64,000 bases of DNA from Bacteroides oleiciplenus YIT 12058 (GTDB taxonomy: Bacteria; Bacteroidota; Bacteroidia; Bacteroidales; Bacteroidaceae): NCBI RefSeq assembly GCF_000315485.1, contig NZ_JH992941.1:1054001-1118000 (forward strand), written 5' to 3'. Numbering within the stretch: position 1 is the stretch's first letter; each line of letters starts with the position of its first letter. Shown one piece after another: positions 8,107-18,532 of this stretch. A model generated the notes under the pieces. The model saw only the letters and a list, made by a program, of their open reading frames with translations. It did no database searches and was not told where the DNA came from. A program made the translations under genes and the position numbers.

Positions 8107-11079
8107 TTAAAACAAAAGATTTAAACCAACAGTAAACTGACGTGTTGTCGGATAAAGTTCACCGGCACCGGAACCTTCAACACCGGGTGCAAGCCCTTTA
8201 ATGCTGACTTCAGGGTCCAGTCCTTTGTAGCCCGTCATAGTAAGCAGATTGTTACCCGCTACATACAGACGAAGGCGCTGAATGACATTCTGGTTCTTGA
8301 GTTTGAACGTATAACCGATATTTACATTATCCAGTTTCACATAATCACCATCTTCTACATAATAACTCTGCATGGCAGGAGCACCCTTTACATAAGAATT
8401 ACTACCAAATGGTTTCTCGAGTACGGAGCGTGGCAGATTACCTTCGCCGATACGCGCTGTTGTTTCCCAATGCATGCGTTGACGGTTAAGCACCTGGAAG
8501 TTGAATGCACCACGGAACATTACAGAAACATCAAAGCCCTTATAATTCAATGCCAGGTTAAGACTACCATAAGTTGTAGGGATACCGTTGCCGATTACCC
8601 GCTTGTCACCGTCATTGGCATCCGTCAGCAATTTCGGTTCACCATCAGCTCCATAAACCATCCACAGACCATCAGATGTGAGGCTATGCGTTTGGAAACC
8701 ATGAAAATTACCTACCGGGTCCCCTTCTCTTACAATGTGTGTATGCGTTTGTATCGGTGAACCTGTAGCACCTGCATACCAGTAATCTTTCTGGTAAAGC
8801 CCGTTAGAGAGAGAGACAATCTTGTTCTTGTTATAGGAAAAAGTTCCTGTTATGTCAAAACGTAAATCCCTGGTTTGTATAGCTGTACCACTCAATAACA
8901 ATTCAATACCCTGATTTCTGATTTTTCCTACGTTTGCCATCATACTCGATACAATATAGGGCGGAGTAGGAACTTCGTAAGTAGAAAGCAAATCTGAAGT
9001 CTCACGATGATAAACGTCAACCGAACCCGAAAGTCTGTTCTTCAGGAAAGAGAAATCAAGACCGAAGTTCAGCTCGCTTTTCGTTTCCCACTTCAAATCG
9101 GGATTTGGATTCTGATAAGGTGCAGCTCCCTGTGTCCATTTACCATTAATGTAAGCATAGCCACCATAGCCCAACAAATACATTGACAACAAGTTTGCAT
9201 TCACCTCGTTACCCGTAACACCATAACCAACACGGAATTTTAAATCATCCAGCCACTTCACCTCTTTCAGGAAGTTCTCTTTACTAAGGCGCCAACCGGC
9301 TGATACGGCAGGGAACCATCCCCACTTGTGGTTATCGCCAAAACGGGAAGAGCCTTCACGGCGCAAACTTGCCATGAACATGTACTTCTCATCATAATTG
9401 TAAGTCACGCGGCCAAAGAAAGAAATAAGCTTATGTGTATTTCTATAGCTGGTCATAGCTGCTTTGTTATCTTTCATATCATTCATAGAACCAATGTTCC
9501 AGGGACCGAACATATCCGTCGGAAAATCTTTCGCCCATTGATATAATCCCTTAGCATCATCATCCTGATAACTATAGCCCGCCATAGCACCCAGATTATG
9601 GAGTCCTAAGGATTTGGTGTAATCACCTACCAATTCCAACGTTTTCTGCAAACTGTTGTCAGCCCAGTTCCACACATTACCATAATCACCATTGACAACT
9701 GTAGACATATGCTTGAAAGAGTTGCTCTTGTTTTCCATACGGTCAAAGCGTTGAAGAGCTCCCATGACGCTCAAATTAAGCCCTTCAATCGGGGTAACTG
9801 TCATTTTACCGCTCATCATCAGTTGATTATATCCCTCTTTGTCATATTCTTCATTAATCATGGCAACAGGGTTATAAGGTTTCAGATTGACTTTATATTC
9901 AGTATAGTTTCCGTTCTCATCATAAATGGGACGCGTTGGATTTTCCAACAGAGCATTCAGGTAGGCAGAATACCATGCACGTTGCTGAGTGACATAGCTA
10001 TCATTGATATTTAACTGGAAACGCAGTTTATCGTTAAACATATTGTGATTCAATCCGATTTTTGCAGTGATGGATTCACGGTCTGTCTTATTAATGACAC
10101 CCTCACGTTTCCGGTAATCGATAGAAGCCACATAATTGGACTGGGCATTGCCGCCCTTCAAAGAAAGAAAGTGATTCTGGCTGATAGCCGTACGGCTGAT
10201 TGCATCTACCCAATCAGTGGTAGTTCCTTCATCCTGAATACCTGGAAAATCAGAATTATCTTTCAAGCTACGATAATCATCCGCAGTCAACATATCTGCA
10301 TGTTTGGAAATAGTTTCAAATGATACGGATGCATTGTATTCCAGCGACATCTTCGTGGCTTTTGCACGATTGGTCGTAATAACAATCACACCATTCGTAC
10401 CACGTGTACCGTAGATTGCAGCAGCCGATCCATCTTTCAACACATCAATAGACTCAATATCCTCACTTGAAATAGCCGTCATGCTACCACCGGGGATACC
10501 ATCAATGACTATCAGCGGACTGGTATTGCCTGATAATGAATTTACACCACGAATAGTCATTTCAAGTCCCAACACCGGGTCACCGGTATAATTAGAAAGT
10601 TGTAAACCGGCTACTTTACCTTGAAGCAACTGTTCGGGGCTCTTCACCATACCGGCAAGGAAATTATCCTTTTTCACCGAAGTAATGGCACTCGTTACTT
10701 CTCCCTTCTTCATCGAACCGTAACCCACCACCACTACATCATCCAACAGGAAAACGTCCTCTTCAAGAGTTATATTAAGGGAAGTGGTATTTGCATTCGT
10801 CTGAATAGTGCGCGTTACATAACCGACATAACTCACCGTTAATGTGTTACCCGGAGTCATCTTAATTTCAAAATGTCCATCGACATCCGTCGAAACACCG
10901 TTCGCAGTACCCGTCTCCAAAATCGTAACACCCGGCAGAGTGTTACCTTTTGAATCCTTCACAACACCCTGGAAATTCTTTGTCTGTGCAGCGATAAACT
11001 GGCATGCGCATAGCATACATACCAATGCCATCAGCCGCATTGTTCCGGAAATAATCCGTTCTTGATTAAACTTAGGCAT
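8107..11079 (-). CDS. SusC-like TonB-dependent oligosaccharide transporter (left arm)
   Basis: The protein has 990 residues: a signal peptide, a carboxypeptidase-D regulatory-like beta-sandwich (FQGVVKDSKGNTLPGV, about 35-110), the TonB-interacting and plug region (DDVVVVGYGSMKKGEV, VIDGIPGG, DVLKDGSAAAIYGTRGTNGVI, about 112-235) and a 22-strand barrel ending in TVGLNLLF with a terminal Phe. No STN signalling domain is present, so it is not paired with an anti-sigma factor. It imports oligosaccharides across the outer membrane with SusD. An alternative start is Met14 (11040), closer to the hydrophobic signal core. Confidence 0.95.
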   Translation of the reverse strand: MPKFNQERIISGTMRLMALVCMLCACQFIAAQTKNFQGVVKDSKGNTLPGVTILETGTANGVSTDVDGHFEIKMTPGNTLTVSYVGYVTRTIQTNANTTSLNITLEEDVFLLDDVVVVGYGSMKKGEVTSAITSVKKDNFLAGMVKSPEQLLQGKVAGLQLSNYTGDPVLGLEMTIRGVNSLSGNTSPLIVIDGIPGGSMTAISSEDIESIDVLKDGSAAAIYGTRGTNGVIVITTNRAKATKMSLEYNASVSFETISKHADMLTADDYRSLKDNSDFPGIQDEGTTTDWVDAISRTAISQNHFLSLKGGNAQSNYVASIDYRKREGVINKTDRESITAKIGLNHNMFNDKLRFQLNINDSYVTQQRAWYSAYLNALLENPTRPIYDENGNYTEYKVNLKPYNPVAMINEEYDKEGYNQLMMSGKMTVTPIEGLNLSVMGALQRFDRMENKSNSFKHMSTVVNGDYGNVWNWADNSLQKTLELVGDYTKSLGLHNLGAMAGYSYQDDDAKGLYQWAKDFPTDMFGPWNIGSMNDMKDNKAAMTSYRNTHKLISFFGRVTYNYDEKYMFMASLRREGSSRFGDNHKWGWFPAVSAGWRLSKENFLKEVKWLDDLKFRVGYGVTGNEVNANLLSMYLLGYGGYAYINGKWTQGAAPYQNPNPDLKWETKSELNFGLDFSFLKNRLSGSVDVYHRETSDLLSTYEVPTPPYIVSSMMANVGKIRNQGIELLLSGTAIQTRDLRFDITGTFSYNKNKIVSLSNGLYQKDYWYAGATGSPIQTHTHIVREGDPVGNFHGFQTHSLTSDGLWMVYGADGEPKLLTDANDGDKRVIGNGIPTTYGSLNLALNYKGFDVSVMFRGAFNFQVLNRQRMHWETTARIGEGNLPRSVLEKPFGSNSYVKGAPAMQSYYVEDGDYVKLDNVNIGYTFKLKNQNVIQRLRLYVAGNNLLTMTGYKGLDPEVSIKGLAPGVEGSGAGELYPTTRQFTVGLNLLF

Positions 11080-11139
11080 AGACTTAAAGTAATAAGGTTG
11101 ATAAATTTAAGTTGTTATTTGTCTCTCGTGATTTTCTTT

Positions 11140-12315
11140 CTAAAAAGGTCTGACGACTTCCAGATCATCAGCCGAAGGTAATGCTGGGAACTTGGCATGC
11201 GGCTCGCTCTGATACCAGAATACAACAGAAGAGATATCCGATTTCTGGTCAAGATAACGACCATCATTGCGCCATCCAAGATCCTGGATAGTAACTTTCA
11301 AGTCCTTGTCAAAGCGAACAGGATCAAGGATATGCCAGCGATACATACCGAAACGTTGTTGCGAACGGTATACTCCATCAGGGCGTATAATCTGGTGAAG
11401 TCCTGCATAAGGTGTAGAGAATTCCTCGTATTGGCGGGTTGTTTTATTCTCAAAGTTGTAGGAACCACAGAAATAGTCTTCTGTACCGGTACCGCAGATG
11501 GTCGGGAACTTCTTGTCACCATCCATGAAGAATTTGATTTCTCCTTCACCCCACCAACCACTGTTATTGACCTGCCATGCCATGTAAGTACCCACATATT
11601 GGCCCTTGCCCTTGATGCCATCAACCAATACATGGTCAGAAGTCATATTGGGGTTTGAACGGCGGAATTGTGCATGGAAGTAAGCGGCATCCTCAGGAAC
11701 TTCAGTCAATGTATAGTTTATCTGATAGTAAACCCGCATTTCATTGTTCGGATCAATGTTTTCCATAGTGATTCTGCACTTTTTGCGGAAAGGCATTTGC
11801 CAGTAACAATTGAATGCACTGCCCGGATTCACGCATACGGCCAGTGAAGATAATGGAGAATACACTCCCCAGCCACTACAGAAGAAATCACCAATGGGAC
11901 ATTCTACGGAAGGCTCTTTCTCATCATCCCAATAAAATCGGATAATTGTTTTCCGCCACTCACCTGTGGGAGTCATCCAGATTTGCTGGATAGCGCCGGG
12001 ACCTTCTATTTCAGCCAATGTAAAAGTCTCATTAGGACCGATATTCACATAAGGATTCACCTTCCAGCCTTGTCCCAATGTCTTTGCTGCGTGATGTGCA
12101 TTAGCTTGATTAGGTTTATCTTTATCCCTTACCGGGTCGGCCATACCACCTTTACCTTTTTCGCCGGTAAAGTTTTCAGGACTGATAGAGCGGGTTTTTG
12201 CATCGGACAAACGATACAAATTACCCATATTCATATCAAGTCCATTAAAGTTTTGAGCATAAACGCCCACTGCACCTAAACATAAGGCGCTTAAAATAAA
12301 AGCTTTGATTTTCAT
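11140..12315 (-). CDS. GH172 (DUF2961) enzyme, putative exo-alpha-D-arabinofuranosidase (left copy)
   Basis: The protein has 391 residues and a signal peptide ending in VYAQ, so it is periplasmic or exported. It covers the full DUF2961 double jelly-roll. Glu257 (WGEGEIKF) and Glu279 (GTGTEDYF) align with the catalytic glutamate pair known in GH172 alpha-D-fructofuranosidase/arabinofuranosidase enzymes. The start at 12315 was chosen over an in-frame ATG at 12438, which lies inside the kinase gene and lacks a signal peptide. It is 19 bp downstream of the kinase. The right-arm gene at 22194 is a close paralogue sharing most residues throughout and the same kinase-end neighbour, so the pair probably arose by duplication. 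The D-arabinofuranoside substrate is inferred from characterised family members and the locus content. Confidence 0.85.
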   Translation of the reverse strand: MKIKAFILSALCLGAVGVYAQNFNGLDMNMGNLYRLSDAKTRSISPENFTGEKGKGGMADPVRDKDKPNQANAHHAAKTLGQGWKVNPYVNIGPNETFTLAEIEGPGAIQQIWMTPTGEWRKTIIRFYWDDEKEPSVECPIGDFFCSGWGVYSPLSSLAVCVNPGSAFNCYWQMPFRKKCRITMENIDPNNEMRVYYQINYTLTEVPEDAAYFHAQFRRSNPNMTSDHVLVDGIKGKGQYVGTYMAWQVNNSGWWGEGEIKFFMDGDKKFPTICGTGTEDYFCGSYNFENKTTRQYEEFSTPYAGLHQIIRPDGVYRSQQRFGMYRWHILDPVRFDKDLKVTIQDLGWRNDGRYLDQKSDISSVVFWYQSEPHAKFPALPSADDLEVVRPF

Positions 12316-12334
12316 GATTAAATAGATTAATGGT

Positions 12335-13981
12335 TTATAGATTGATATATTCAGCATTTTTTGCCAGTTCAAGGTATTTCTTGTAGAGTATTTCATAAAC
12401 CCTTGCCCTCCTGGTGTCCGGTTTATATTCCACCTCAATATCCGCCCCCATATACTTCATGGCTTCCATGATGTCCTGATATACTCCCGCGGCCACCGCT
12501 GCAAACATAGCCGCCCCGAGTGCGCAAGTCTGCTGCGAGCGCACGATACGAATGGGCATATTCAGCACATCAGCCAAAGTCTGCATGACAAAAGGGGCCT
12601 TTTTGCTGATTCCTCCAATGCCGTTGACGGAATCAATATGCAAACCTTGTGCTTTCATGTGCTCTACAATACGCCGGGAGCCGAAGGCGGTGGCTTCGAC
12701 AAGGGCTTTGAATACTTCCGGGGCAGTGCTTCCCAGTGTCAGTCCTGCAATCATGCCTTTCACATTCTGATCTGCATACGGCGTGCGGCGCCCGTTCATC
12801 CAGTCAAGGGCAACGATGTCATTTTCAGAAAGTTTCAAGGCTTGTGCTTCCCGGGTCAATTCAATCAGCATGGTGTCCATGACTTTCTGTTTGGCCTCTC
12901 CTTCGGGAATGTTCTTCAAGGGCCATGACATGAATTTCCTGAACCATGCATAGATGTCTCCGAAAGCTGATTGTCCGGCTTCCAGGCCAATGAATCCGGG
13001 AAGTACGGAACCGTCTACCTGTCCGCAGATACCTTCTATGCATCGGTCTCCTATTTCATGTTTCTCTGCCACCATGATGTCGCAGGTGGAGGTTCCCATG
13101 ATGCGTGTAAGTACCCCTGGTGCTACCGAAGCTCCCACGGCTCCCATGTGTGCATCGAGGGCTCCTACGGCTACGGCAATGCCTTGAGGTAAGCCCAGTT
13201 TACCGGCCCATTCGGCGGTCAACGTGCCGGCGCGGGTGTCGCTGGTGTAAGTTTGCGTGAAAAGATGGGGGAGGATTCTGTTCAGGGAGGGATTAAGTTC
13301 TAAAAGAACTTCGGAAGAAGAAAGTAACCAGCGTTCGTGCCACATGGCTTTATGCCCTGCTGCACAGCGGCTACGGAGCATTTTCTCCGGAATTGTGTTC
13401 CCTGTAACCAAACCTGTCATCCAATCACAATGCTCTGTCCATGAATAAGCAGCCTCTTTTACTCTAGAATTAGTATTAATGACATGTAAGACTTTTGACC
13501 ATACCCATTCTGAAGAATAAGTACCTCCTTCGTAGAGTAAATAGTCAAGATTACGTTCCTTCATGAGAGCGTTTATCTGTTCGGCTTCACGAACTGCCGT
13601 ATGGTCTTTCCAAAGGATAAACATGGCATCCGGCTCTTCTGCAAATTCAGGATTCAAGGCTAATGGCATCCCATTGCAATCAGTCAATGCAGGTGTACTG
13701 CCGGTAGTGTCAAAACATAACCCACAAATAGAAGCTATCTCCTCTTCTGTCAGATGAGATAAAGCAATGTGCACAGCTTCCGTCATAGATTCAATATAAT
13801 CCAGCGGATGCTGGCGATACCGATTACTCTGTGCATCGCAGTAAAGACCTGCTTTCCAACGGGGGTAGAAACTTACCCCCGTAGCAACTTCCTCTCCATT
13901 GCGCACATCCACTATTAATGCCCGGCAGGAATCTGTACCGAAATCAAGTCCAATGACATATTTCTTATTAGATTCTATCAT
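12335..13981 (-). CDS. araB: AraB-type FGGY ribulokinase, probable D-ribulokinase
   Basis: The kinase has 548 residues, close to other AraB proteins. The N-terminal FGGY domain begins with the phosphate-binding strand GLDFGTDSCRALIVDV, and the C-terminal domain has GISKKAPFVMQTLADVLN and QTCALGAAMFAA. The HPLDYIESM segment and overall layout are those of ribulokinase rather than L-fuculokinase. AraB phosphorylates ketopentoses at C5 and tolerates D-ribulose, so with FucI upstream it would give D-ribulose 5-phosphate, an intermediate of the pentose phosphate pathway. No FucA-type aldolase or epimerase is present, which agrees with this route. The part from Glu224 to about residue 541 lies in a 956-bp inverted repeat whose other copy is the pseudogene at 21195-22158. 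The gene is 8 bp downstream of the permease gene. Confidence 0.85.
   Translation of the reverse strand: MIESNKKYVIGLDFGTDSCRALIVDVRNGEEVATGVSFYPRWKAGLYCDAQSNRYRQHPLDYIESMTEAVHIALSHLTEEEIASICGLCFDTTGSTPALTDCNGMPLALNPEFAEEPDAMFILWKDHTAVREAEQINALMKERNLDYLLYEGGTYSSEWVWSKVLHVINTNSRVKEAAYSWTEHCDWMTGLVTGNTIPEKMLRSRCAAGHKAMWHERWLLSSSEVLLELNPSLNRILPHLFTQTYTSDTRAGTLTAEWAGKLGLPQGIAVAVGALDAHMGAVGASVAPGVLTRIMGTSTCDIMVAEKHEIGDRCIEGICGQVDGSVLPGFIGLEAGQSAFGDIYAWFRKFMSWPLKNIPEGEAKQKVMDTMLIELTREAQALKLSENDIVALDWMNGRRTPYADQNVKGMIAGLTLGSTAPEVFKALVEATAFGSRRIVEHMKAQGLHIDSVNGIGGISKKAPFVMQTLADVLNMPIRIVRSQQTCALGAAMFAAVAAGVYQDIMEAMKYMGADIEVEYKPDTRRARVYEILYKKYLELAKNAEYINL
12358..13313 (-). repeat. 956-bp inverted repeat, left copy (inside the ribulokinase gene)
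   Basis: This segment reads as the reverse complement of 21195-22150. Comparing every line I find one difference, C at 12515 against A at 21993, a synonymous Gly codon change, and no indel. Homology stops sharply at the outer end in the kinase coding sequence (13313). At the inner end near-identity stops at the last codons of the kinase, but weaker similarity continues through the leader into the adjacent GH172 genes. Confidence 0.95.
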
Positions 13982-13989
13982 GTGAATTC

Positions 13990-15420
13990 TTATTTAATTG
14001 CTAATTCCTGTTTTCTTGCAATGAAATATCCATAATAAGCAATAACCGCAAAAGCTACAGCTGGAACAATATATGCAGCCATAATGCTACCGGTCTGATC
14101 AGACACAATTCCTTGGATTTGAGTCAAGAGTGCCGCACCTGCAATGGCCATTACCATGCCCGAACCTCCGATTTTAGTATCTTCTCCCAATCCTGTAAGC
14201 CCAAAGCCATAAATGGTTGGGAACATCAGTGACATACATCCGGAAATACCCATTAGGCAATATACCCCGAAACTGCCCTTACCGAACATAGCACCTACGC
14301 AGCATAGCACGGCAAGAATAGCGAGACCTATCAAAAGTTTGTAGGCTTTCACATACTTCATCATCCCTGTACATAGGAAGCGCATAGTGACAAAGAGGAT
14401 AAGCGACATGATGTAGTAAGTTGCAGCAGCCTGTTCGGCTGTACGGGGCAACAAGTCATTCAATCCAAGCCATTCGCAACCATTATAGAATGCAGCAGAT
14501 ACAGGTTCTACATTGCGCAATGCATCTACAACAGCATCGGCAGAAGCCGCATTGCCCAGAGAAGCCAACACACCGTCAAAATCCAACTGCTGCATAGCAT
14601 AGCGGATGACAAATGACCATACGGCTATCTGTGCACCTACATAGAAGAATTGCGCAACTACGCCCCACACATAATTCTTATTTTTCATGAGCCTGCGGAA
14701 AGTGGCGCCAAATTCAACCTTTTCTCCCTTTTCACTAAGATTAGGCATTTTGGTAATCCAAATGGCGGCTAAGAGTACCAGCATCACCAATCCAAGCACT
14801 ACATAAGCCATAGTGACAGCACTTAATTCCTGACCTTGGATGGCAGCCAATTCACTAGCCGGGAGTTGACTGCGTTCTGAAGCAGTCATCATGTTCAATT
14901 GCGAAAGAATGAAAATCTGACTAATCACCACTCCCGTAATTGCTCCAAACGGATTGAATGCCTGCGATAGATTTAAGCGGCGTGTAGCTGTACTCTCAGG
15001 ACCAATTGCCAATACATACGAATTGGTTGATGTTTCCAATACGGAAAGTCCGGCAAAAAGAACAAAAATGGCCAGCAGGTACATGAAGAAACTAAACTCA
15101 ACGTTTATTCCGGAGCAAAGCATTGCCGGATAGAACAATAAGGCACCCAAAGCATACAAACCAAGTCCCAACATTACACCGGACTTATAAGTGTATTTCT
15201 TGATAAATAATGCACCCGGAATAGCACAGCATCCATAGCCCAATAGATAACACACCACTTGTATCCAGGCAGTTTTCGAGTCACTGATACTCATGATTCG
15301 CTTGAATGCGGCGAGCATGGTATCCGTAAGATTATTCGGCACAGCCCAGGCAAAGAACAGCGTGGTGAGCAGAATGAACGGAAAGAGGATTCCTTTCGGT
15401 ATTATTCGATTCGATTCCAT
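13990..15420 (-). CDS. fucP: FucP-type sugar:proton symporter (MFS, FHS family)
   Basis: The protein has 476 residues and about 12 membrane helices. It has the key features of the fucose permease: WAVPNNLTD with Asp33 (equivalent of E. coli FucP Asp46), LSVLETSTN with Glu129 (equivalent of Glu135), and GPESTATRRLNLSQAFNPFGAI. These two acidic residues carry the proton and bind sugar in FucP. FucP transports L-fucose and also D-arabinose, which share ring stereochemistry, so D-arabinose uptake across the inner membrane is the inferred role here. It lies between the DUF6786 lipoprotein gene and the kinase in a tight operon. Confidence 0.88.
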   Translation of the reverse strand: MESNRIIPKGILFPFILLTTLFFAWAVPNNLTDTMLAAFKRIMSISDSKTAWIQVVCYLLGYGCCAIPGALFIKKYTYKSGVMLGLGLYALGALLFYPAMLCSGINVEFSFFMYLLAIFVLFAGLSVLETSTNSYVLAIGPESTATRRLNLSQAFNPFGAITGVVISQIFILSQLNMMTASERSQLPASELAAIQGQELSAVTMAYVVLGLVMLVLLAAIWITKMPNLSEKGEKVEFGATFRRLMKNKNYVWGVVAQFFYVGAQIAVWSFVIRYAMQQLDFDGVLASLGNAASADAVVDALRNVEPVSAAFYNGCEWLGLNDLLPRTAEQAAATYYIMSLILFVTMRFLCTGMMKYVKAYKLLIGLAILAVLCCVGAMFGKGSFGVYCLMGISGCMSLMFPTIYGFGLTGLGEDTKIGGSGMVMAIAGAALLTQIQGIVSDQTGSIMAAYIVPAVAFAVIAYYGYFIARKQELAIK

Positions 15421-15446
15421 ACGAATTTTGATATTATATAGTTACC

Positions 15447-16688
15447 CTATTGAAACTTTGTCTTAATTACATTCAAATCTGCTCCGAATAATTTCTGTAC
15501 GATAGGAGCCAACTGTCCGTCTTCACCCTGTATGTGGATTACTTTCTGTGTATGCACCAACGATGCACCCGGTACAAGTTCCGCTCCCGCAGAAGATGTT
15601 TCAATCTCATAGAAAGGTCCCATGATAGAACCGTCTTCCACCGGACCGTCATTATAAGAGTTGATGACATCACCCGCAAACGGGTCTTCCTGTGGCCCCC
15701 ATTGTCCATTCACATAAGCTGAAGAAGTTTCGGGTAGGCTACACCACAAGATAGTCAGTACACCTTTTGACGAGTCATAACTTCCGCACAGATTTGTTGC
15801 TCGTGAAGCCGGCAATCCTAACTTTGAGCGATATTTTCCATCTATCTTGAAATAGATGATGCCCTCCTCCTTGATTAACCTGTCTGCCGGGATTTTACCG
15901 AAATACTCATCATTTACAATCGTTCCTTCCGCATCTTCCCTATATGGAATAAAGACAGTGGTAGTAGGTGTGGGATTAAAACAGCCGAGCATCCATACCG
16001 ACACCAGTCCGCCCTCTTTTGTCCATGCGCTATCGCCCGTATTAGTAATTTTATTCTCACTCTTATAAGCTACTATTTTCATACCTGGTGAAAGTTGTAT
16101 GCCGAAATCCGCAGCCACTTCATCGGTATTCATCAATGACACCGTACGGTCGATATTCATATCGAAAGTAGTACCTGAAGCATTTGTCAGACGGGTGTCC
16201 TTCACGAAATGAACACTGCTATCATCCTGTGACTTAATGGTAAAGGCTTCCGTATCAAGTACAGTGGGAACTATCCAGTTATCATAAACCTGCTTCTGCC
16301 CTTCCTTAAAATAGAGCGAGAACGGGCCGCCTTCGGGACCCAGCCAGAAACGTTCTTCACCTCCTACAGGATTGAACTGCGGGCTGACCTTTCCCTCACG
16401 AATAAAGCGGTAGTTAATCCATCCGTAGCTATCGCCCTCGTCACCGGAAGCCGAAGTAGTCATCACCCGCCCCTGCCATGCCGGAACAATCATGACTTTA
16501 GAATTTCCATCGGCAGAAACTAGTTCAGTGTATTCTATGCCATTCTCTTTCAGGAATTGGGCATCATAAGCATAACTTCCCATCTTAACTTCTTTTTGTC
16601 CGCTGCAAGATGCGAGTAACATAACCGTACCTGCAAGCAGAGTGTTTTTCAAATTGATTAGTTGCAACATAATTCTCATGTTTTTCAT
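15447..16688 (-). CDS. DUF6786 lipoprotein with mutarotase-like fold
   Basis: The protein has 413 residues. The signal peptide ends in the lipobox LASC (Cys28 from this start). The body resembles the DUF6786 family: [17 protein letters not shown], a long beta-sandwich pattern, [24 protein letters not shown] and [10 protein letters not shown]. The fold is thought to be like galactose mutarotases, so a role in equilibrating or binding free sugar at the envelope is possible but unproven. Its ATG overlaps the fucI stop in an ATGA junction (16685-16688), so it is translationally coupled to fucI. A Met at 16679 is an alternative start. Confidence 0.75.
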   Translation of the reverse strand: MKNMRIMLQLINLKNTLLAGTVMLLASCSGQKEVKMGSYAYDAQFLKENGIEYTELVSADGNSKVMIVPAWQGRVMTTSASGDEGDSYGWINYRFIREGKVSPQFNPVGGEERFWLGPEGGPFSLYFKEGQKQVYDNWIVPTVLDTEAFTIKSQDDSSVHFVKDTRLTNASGTTFDMNIDRTVSLMNTDEVAADFGIQLSPGMKIVAYKSENKITNTGDSAWTKEGGLVSVWMLGCFNPTPTTTVFIPYREDAEGTIVNDEYFGKIPADRLIKEEGIIYFKIDGKYRSKLGLPASRATNLCGSYDSSKGVLTILWCSLPETSSAYVNGQWGPQEDPFAGDVINSYNDGPVEDGSIMGPFYEIETSSAGAELVPGASLVHTQKVIHIQGEDGQLAPIVQKLFGADLNVIKTKFQ

Positions 16689-18472
16689 TTATAGAGAGGT
16701 CCGTAATTTTTGCAAGCTCTATAATCACTACCTTCCACGTCTTCACCGAAAGCAGACCATGCGCTGGGGCGGAAAATGTTTTCCTCAGGAACATTGTGCA
16801 TGCATACGGGAATACGGAGCATGGAAGCCAGTGTAATCAAATCAGCCCCCGTATGACCATAGCCGATAGCACCATGATTGGCACCCCAACGATTCATTAC
16901 GGTATATACATCGCGGAAACAACCTTTACCTGTCAGGCGTGGAGCAAAGAAAGTGGAAGGCCATGTACGGTCGGTACGCTCATTGATAGCCTTGAAAACA
17001 TCCTCATCCAGATTAACCGCCCAACCTTCAGCTATTTGAAGTACAGGTCCCTGTCCTTTTACAAGATTCAACCGGCACATGGTTACAGGCATTTCACCAC
17101 GGGTCAGGAATTGAGAAGAATATCCACCGCCACGCATGTATTCGCGGGAAGCCGGATACCATTTGGTTGCAGCAAGGCATGCCTCAACTTCTTCCTCAGA
17201 TATTTCCCAGAAAGGCTTCATTACAGGTTTTCCGTCACGGGTTTGAAGTCCTGTTCCGTCCAGCGTGCAAGAACCTGAGTTAATGAGGTGAATGAAACCA
17301 TTGGCAGCTTTGCCTTCCAATTTTTTGCCAGTTACCCGTTCCACTGCCTTCGGACTCCAATAGGTACGTACGTCAGCAAATATCTGTGCCGTATTTGATA
17401 ATAAATGTCCAAAAAGCATGGAAGTGCCGTTCAATGTGTCATTTTCCGTAGCAAAAGTAAATGCTTCACGAATACCGTTCCAGTCGAATGAGCTATTCAG
17501 TATAGCTTCAGTGAAGTCACCATCCGGCTTGAAGTCCGTCCACTGACGTTGCCCCTGGAAGCCTGCGGCAATGGCATTATGTCCCATTGCTTCTTCCTTA
17601 AAGCCCATCTCTGCCAATTTAGGATTACCAATCATCATGTCACGGAAAATAAGAGTCATTTTTACCACGTATTCCCAACGCGCATCCTTTTCTTCACGGG
17701 AATATACCAGATGTTCCGGATTGAAATCCTTTCCTTCATTGCTTTTGCAATACTTTTCCGTCCATGCCATGGCGCGGTCAAATTCCTCGTGATCATAAAT
17801 ACCCAACTGAACACGACGCTCTATCTCACTGGCATCTACATATTCATTACGCATGCCCAGGTATTCCTGAAAGAAATCCGGATTAGGGATAGAGCCGGCA
17901 ATACCCATGGATACGCTTCCTATAGAAAGATAAGATTTACCTTTCATGGTTGCAACAGCCAGACCTGCACGGGCAAAACGTACTAATTTCTCTTGCACAT
18001 CTTCCGGGATCTCCGTGTTACCAATTTCCTGTACATCCCGCCCATAAATGCCAAATGCCGGCAATCCCTTCTGTGTATGTCCTGCCAAGGCAGAAGCCAG
18101 ATAAACAGCACCCGGACGCTCGGTTCCGTTAAATCCCCAGATGGCTTTCGGCATTTCACCATCCATGTCAATTGTCTCAAATCCGTAGCACCAACAGGGA
18201 GTAACGGAGAGTACTACTCCTACTCCATTATTACGGAATTTCTCTGCTGCCATAGCTGCTTCAGCCACACCGCCGATAGTGGTGTCTGCTATGATACATT
18301 CCACAGGTGTGCCATCGCTGTGACGTAAAGATGAAGAATAAAGCTCTGCTACTTTATGGGCCATAGTCATGGTCATATCTTCCAGTGATTCGCGGATACC
18401 CCCGCGACGGCCATCAATAATAGGCCGAATACCAATTTTCGGCTTTCCACCGATAAGTCTTGAATGAGTCAT
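16685..18472 (-). CDS. fucI: L-fucose / D-arabinose isomerase
   Basis: The protein has 595 residues and matches E. coli FucI (591 residues) along its whole length: [64 protein letters not shown] and the ending [12 protein letters not shown]. The Mn-binding and catalytic residues are in place: Glu343 (ATENDTLNG), Asp367 (FADVRTYW) and His533 (GANHGAIG). FucI interconverts L-fucose with L-fuculose and D-arabinose with D-ribulose in the cytoplasm. The absence of fuculose-phosphate aldolase nearby and the AraB-type kinase in the same operon favour D-arabinose as the real substrate. Confidence 0.95.
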   Translation of the reverse strand: MTHSRLIGGKPKIGIRPIIDGRRGGIRESLEDMTMTMAHKVAELYSSSLRHSDGTPVECIIADTTIGGVAEAAMAAEKFRNNGVGVVLSVTPCWCYGFETIDMDGEMPKAIWGFNGTERPGAVYLASALAGHTQKGLPAFGIYGRDVQEIGNTEIPEDVQEKLVRFARAGLAVATMKGKSYLSIGSVSMGIAGSIPNPDFFQEYLGMRNEYVDASEIERRVQLGIYDHEEFDRAMAWTEKYCKSNEGKDFNPEHLVYSREEKDARWEYVVKMTLIFRDMMIGNPKLAEMGFKEEAMGHNAIAAGFQGQRQWTDFKPDGDFTEAILNSSFDWNGIREAFTFATENDTLNGTSMLFGHLLSNTAQIFADVRTYWSPKAVERVTGKKLEGKAANGFIHLINSGSCTLDGTGLQTRDGKPVMKPFWEISEEEVEACLAATKWYPASREYMRGGGYSSQFLTRGEMPVTMCRLNLVKGQGPVLQIAEGWAVNLDEDVFKAINERTDRTWPSTFFAPRLTGKGCFRDVYTVMNRWGANHGAIGYGHTGADLITLASMLRIPVCMHNVPEENIFRPSAWSAFGEDVEGSDYRACKNYGPLYK

Positions 18473-18511
18473 GGGTAAATAGATTTATATAGATTAATAC
18501 TGTTAATTAAC

Positions 18512-18523
18512 TAAATCGATTAA
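18512..18523. promoter_or_regulatory. LacI-type operator candidate in the fucI leader
   Basis: TAAATCGATTAA is a near-perfect 12-bp palindrome with the central CG typical of LacI-family operators, located 40 bp before the fucI start and just after the lacI-type gene. The half-site CGATTAAGCAAA resembles CGAATTAGCAAA in the divergent promoter region (about 19682-19693, minus strand). Binding by the neighbouring regulator is inferred. Confidence 0.4.
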
Positions 18524-18532
18524 GCAAATGTT

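Noticed and set aside
12552..13192. Several open frames on the strand opposite to the kinase, repeated at 21316-22164
   Set aside because: They are antisense shadows of a GC-rich kinase coding sequence and are duplicated only because the kinase segment is duplicated.
12335..18472. L-fucose utilisation operon
   Set aside because: FucI and FucP alone would allow it, but the kinase is of AraB type, no fuculose-1-phosphate aldolase or lactaldehyde enzyme is present, and no fucosidase (GH29, GH95) lies in the locus.
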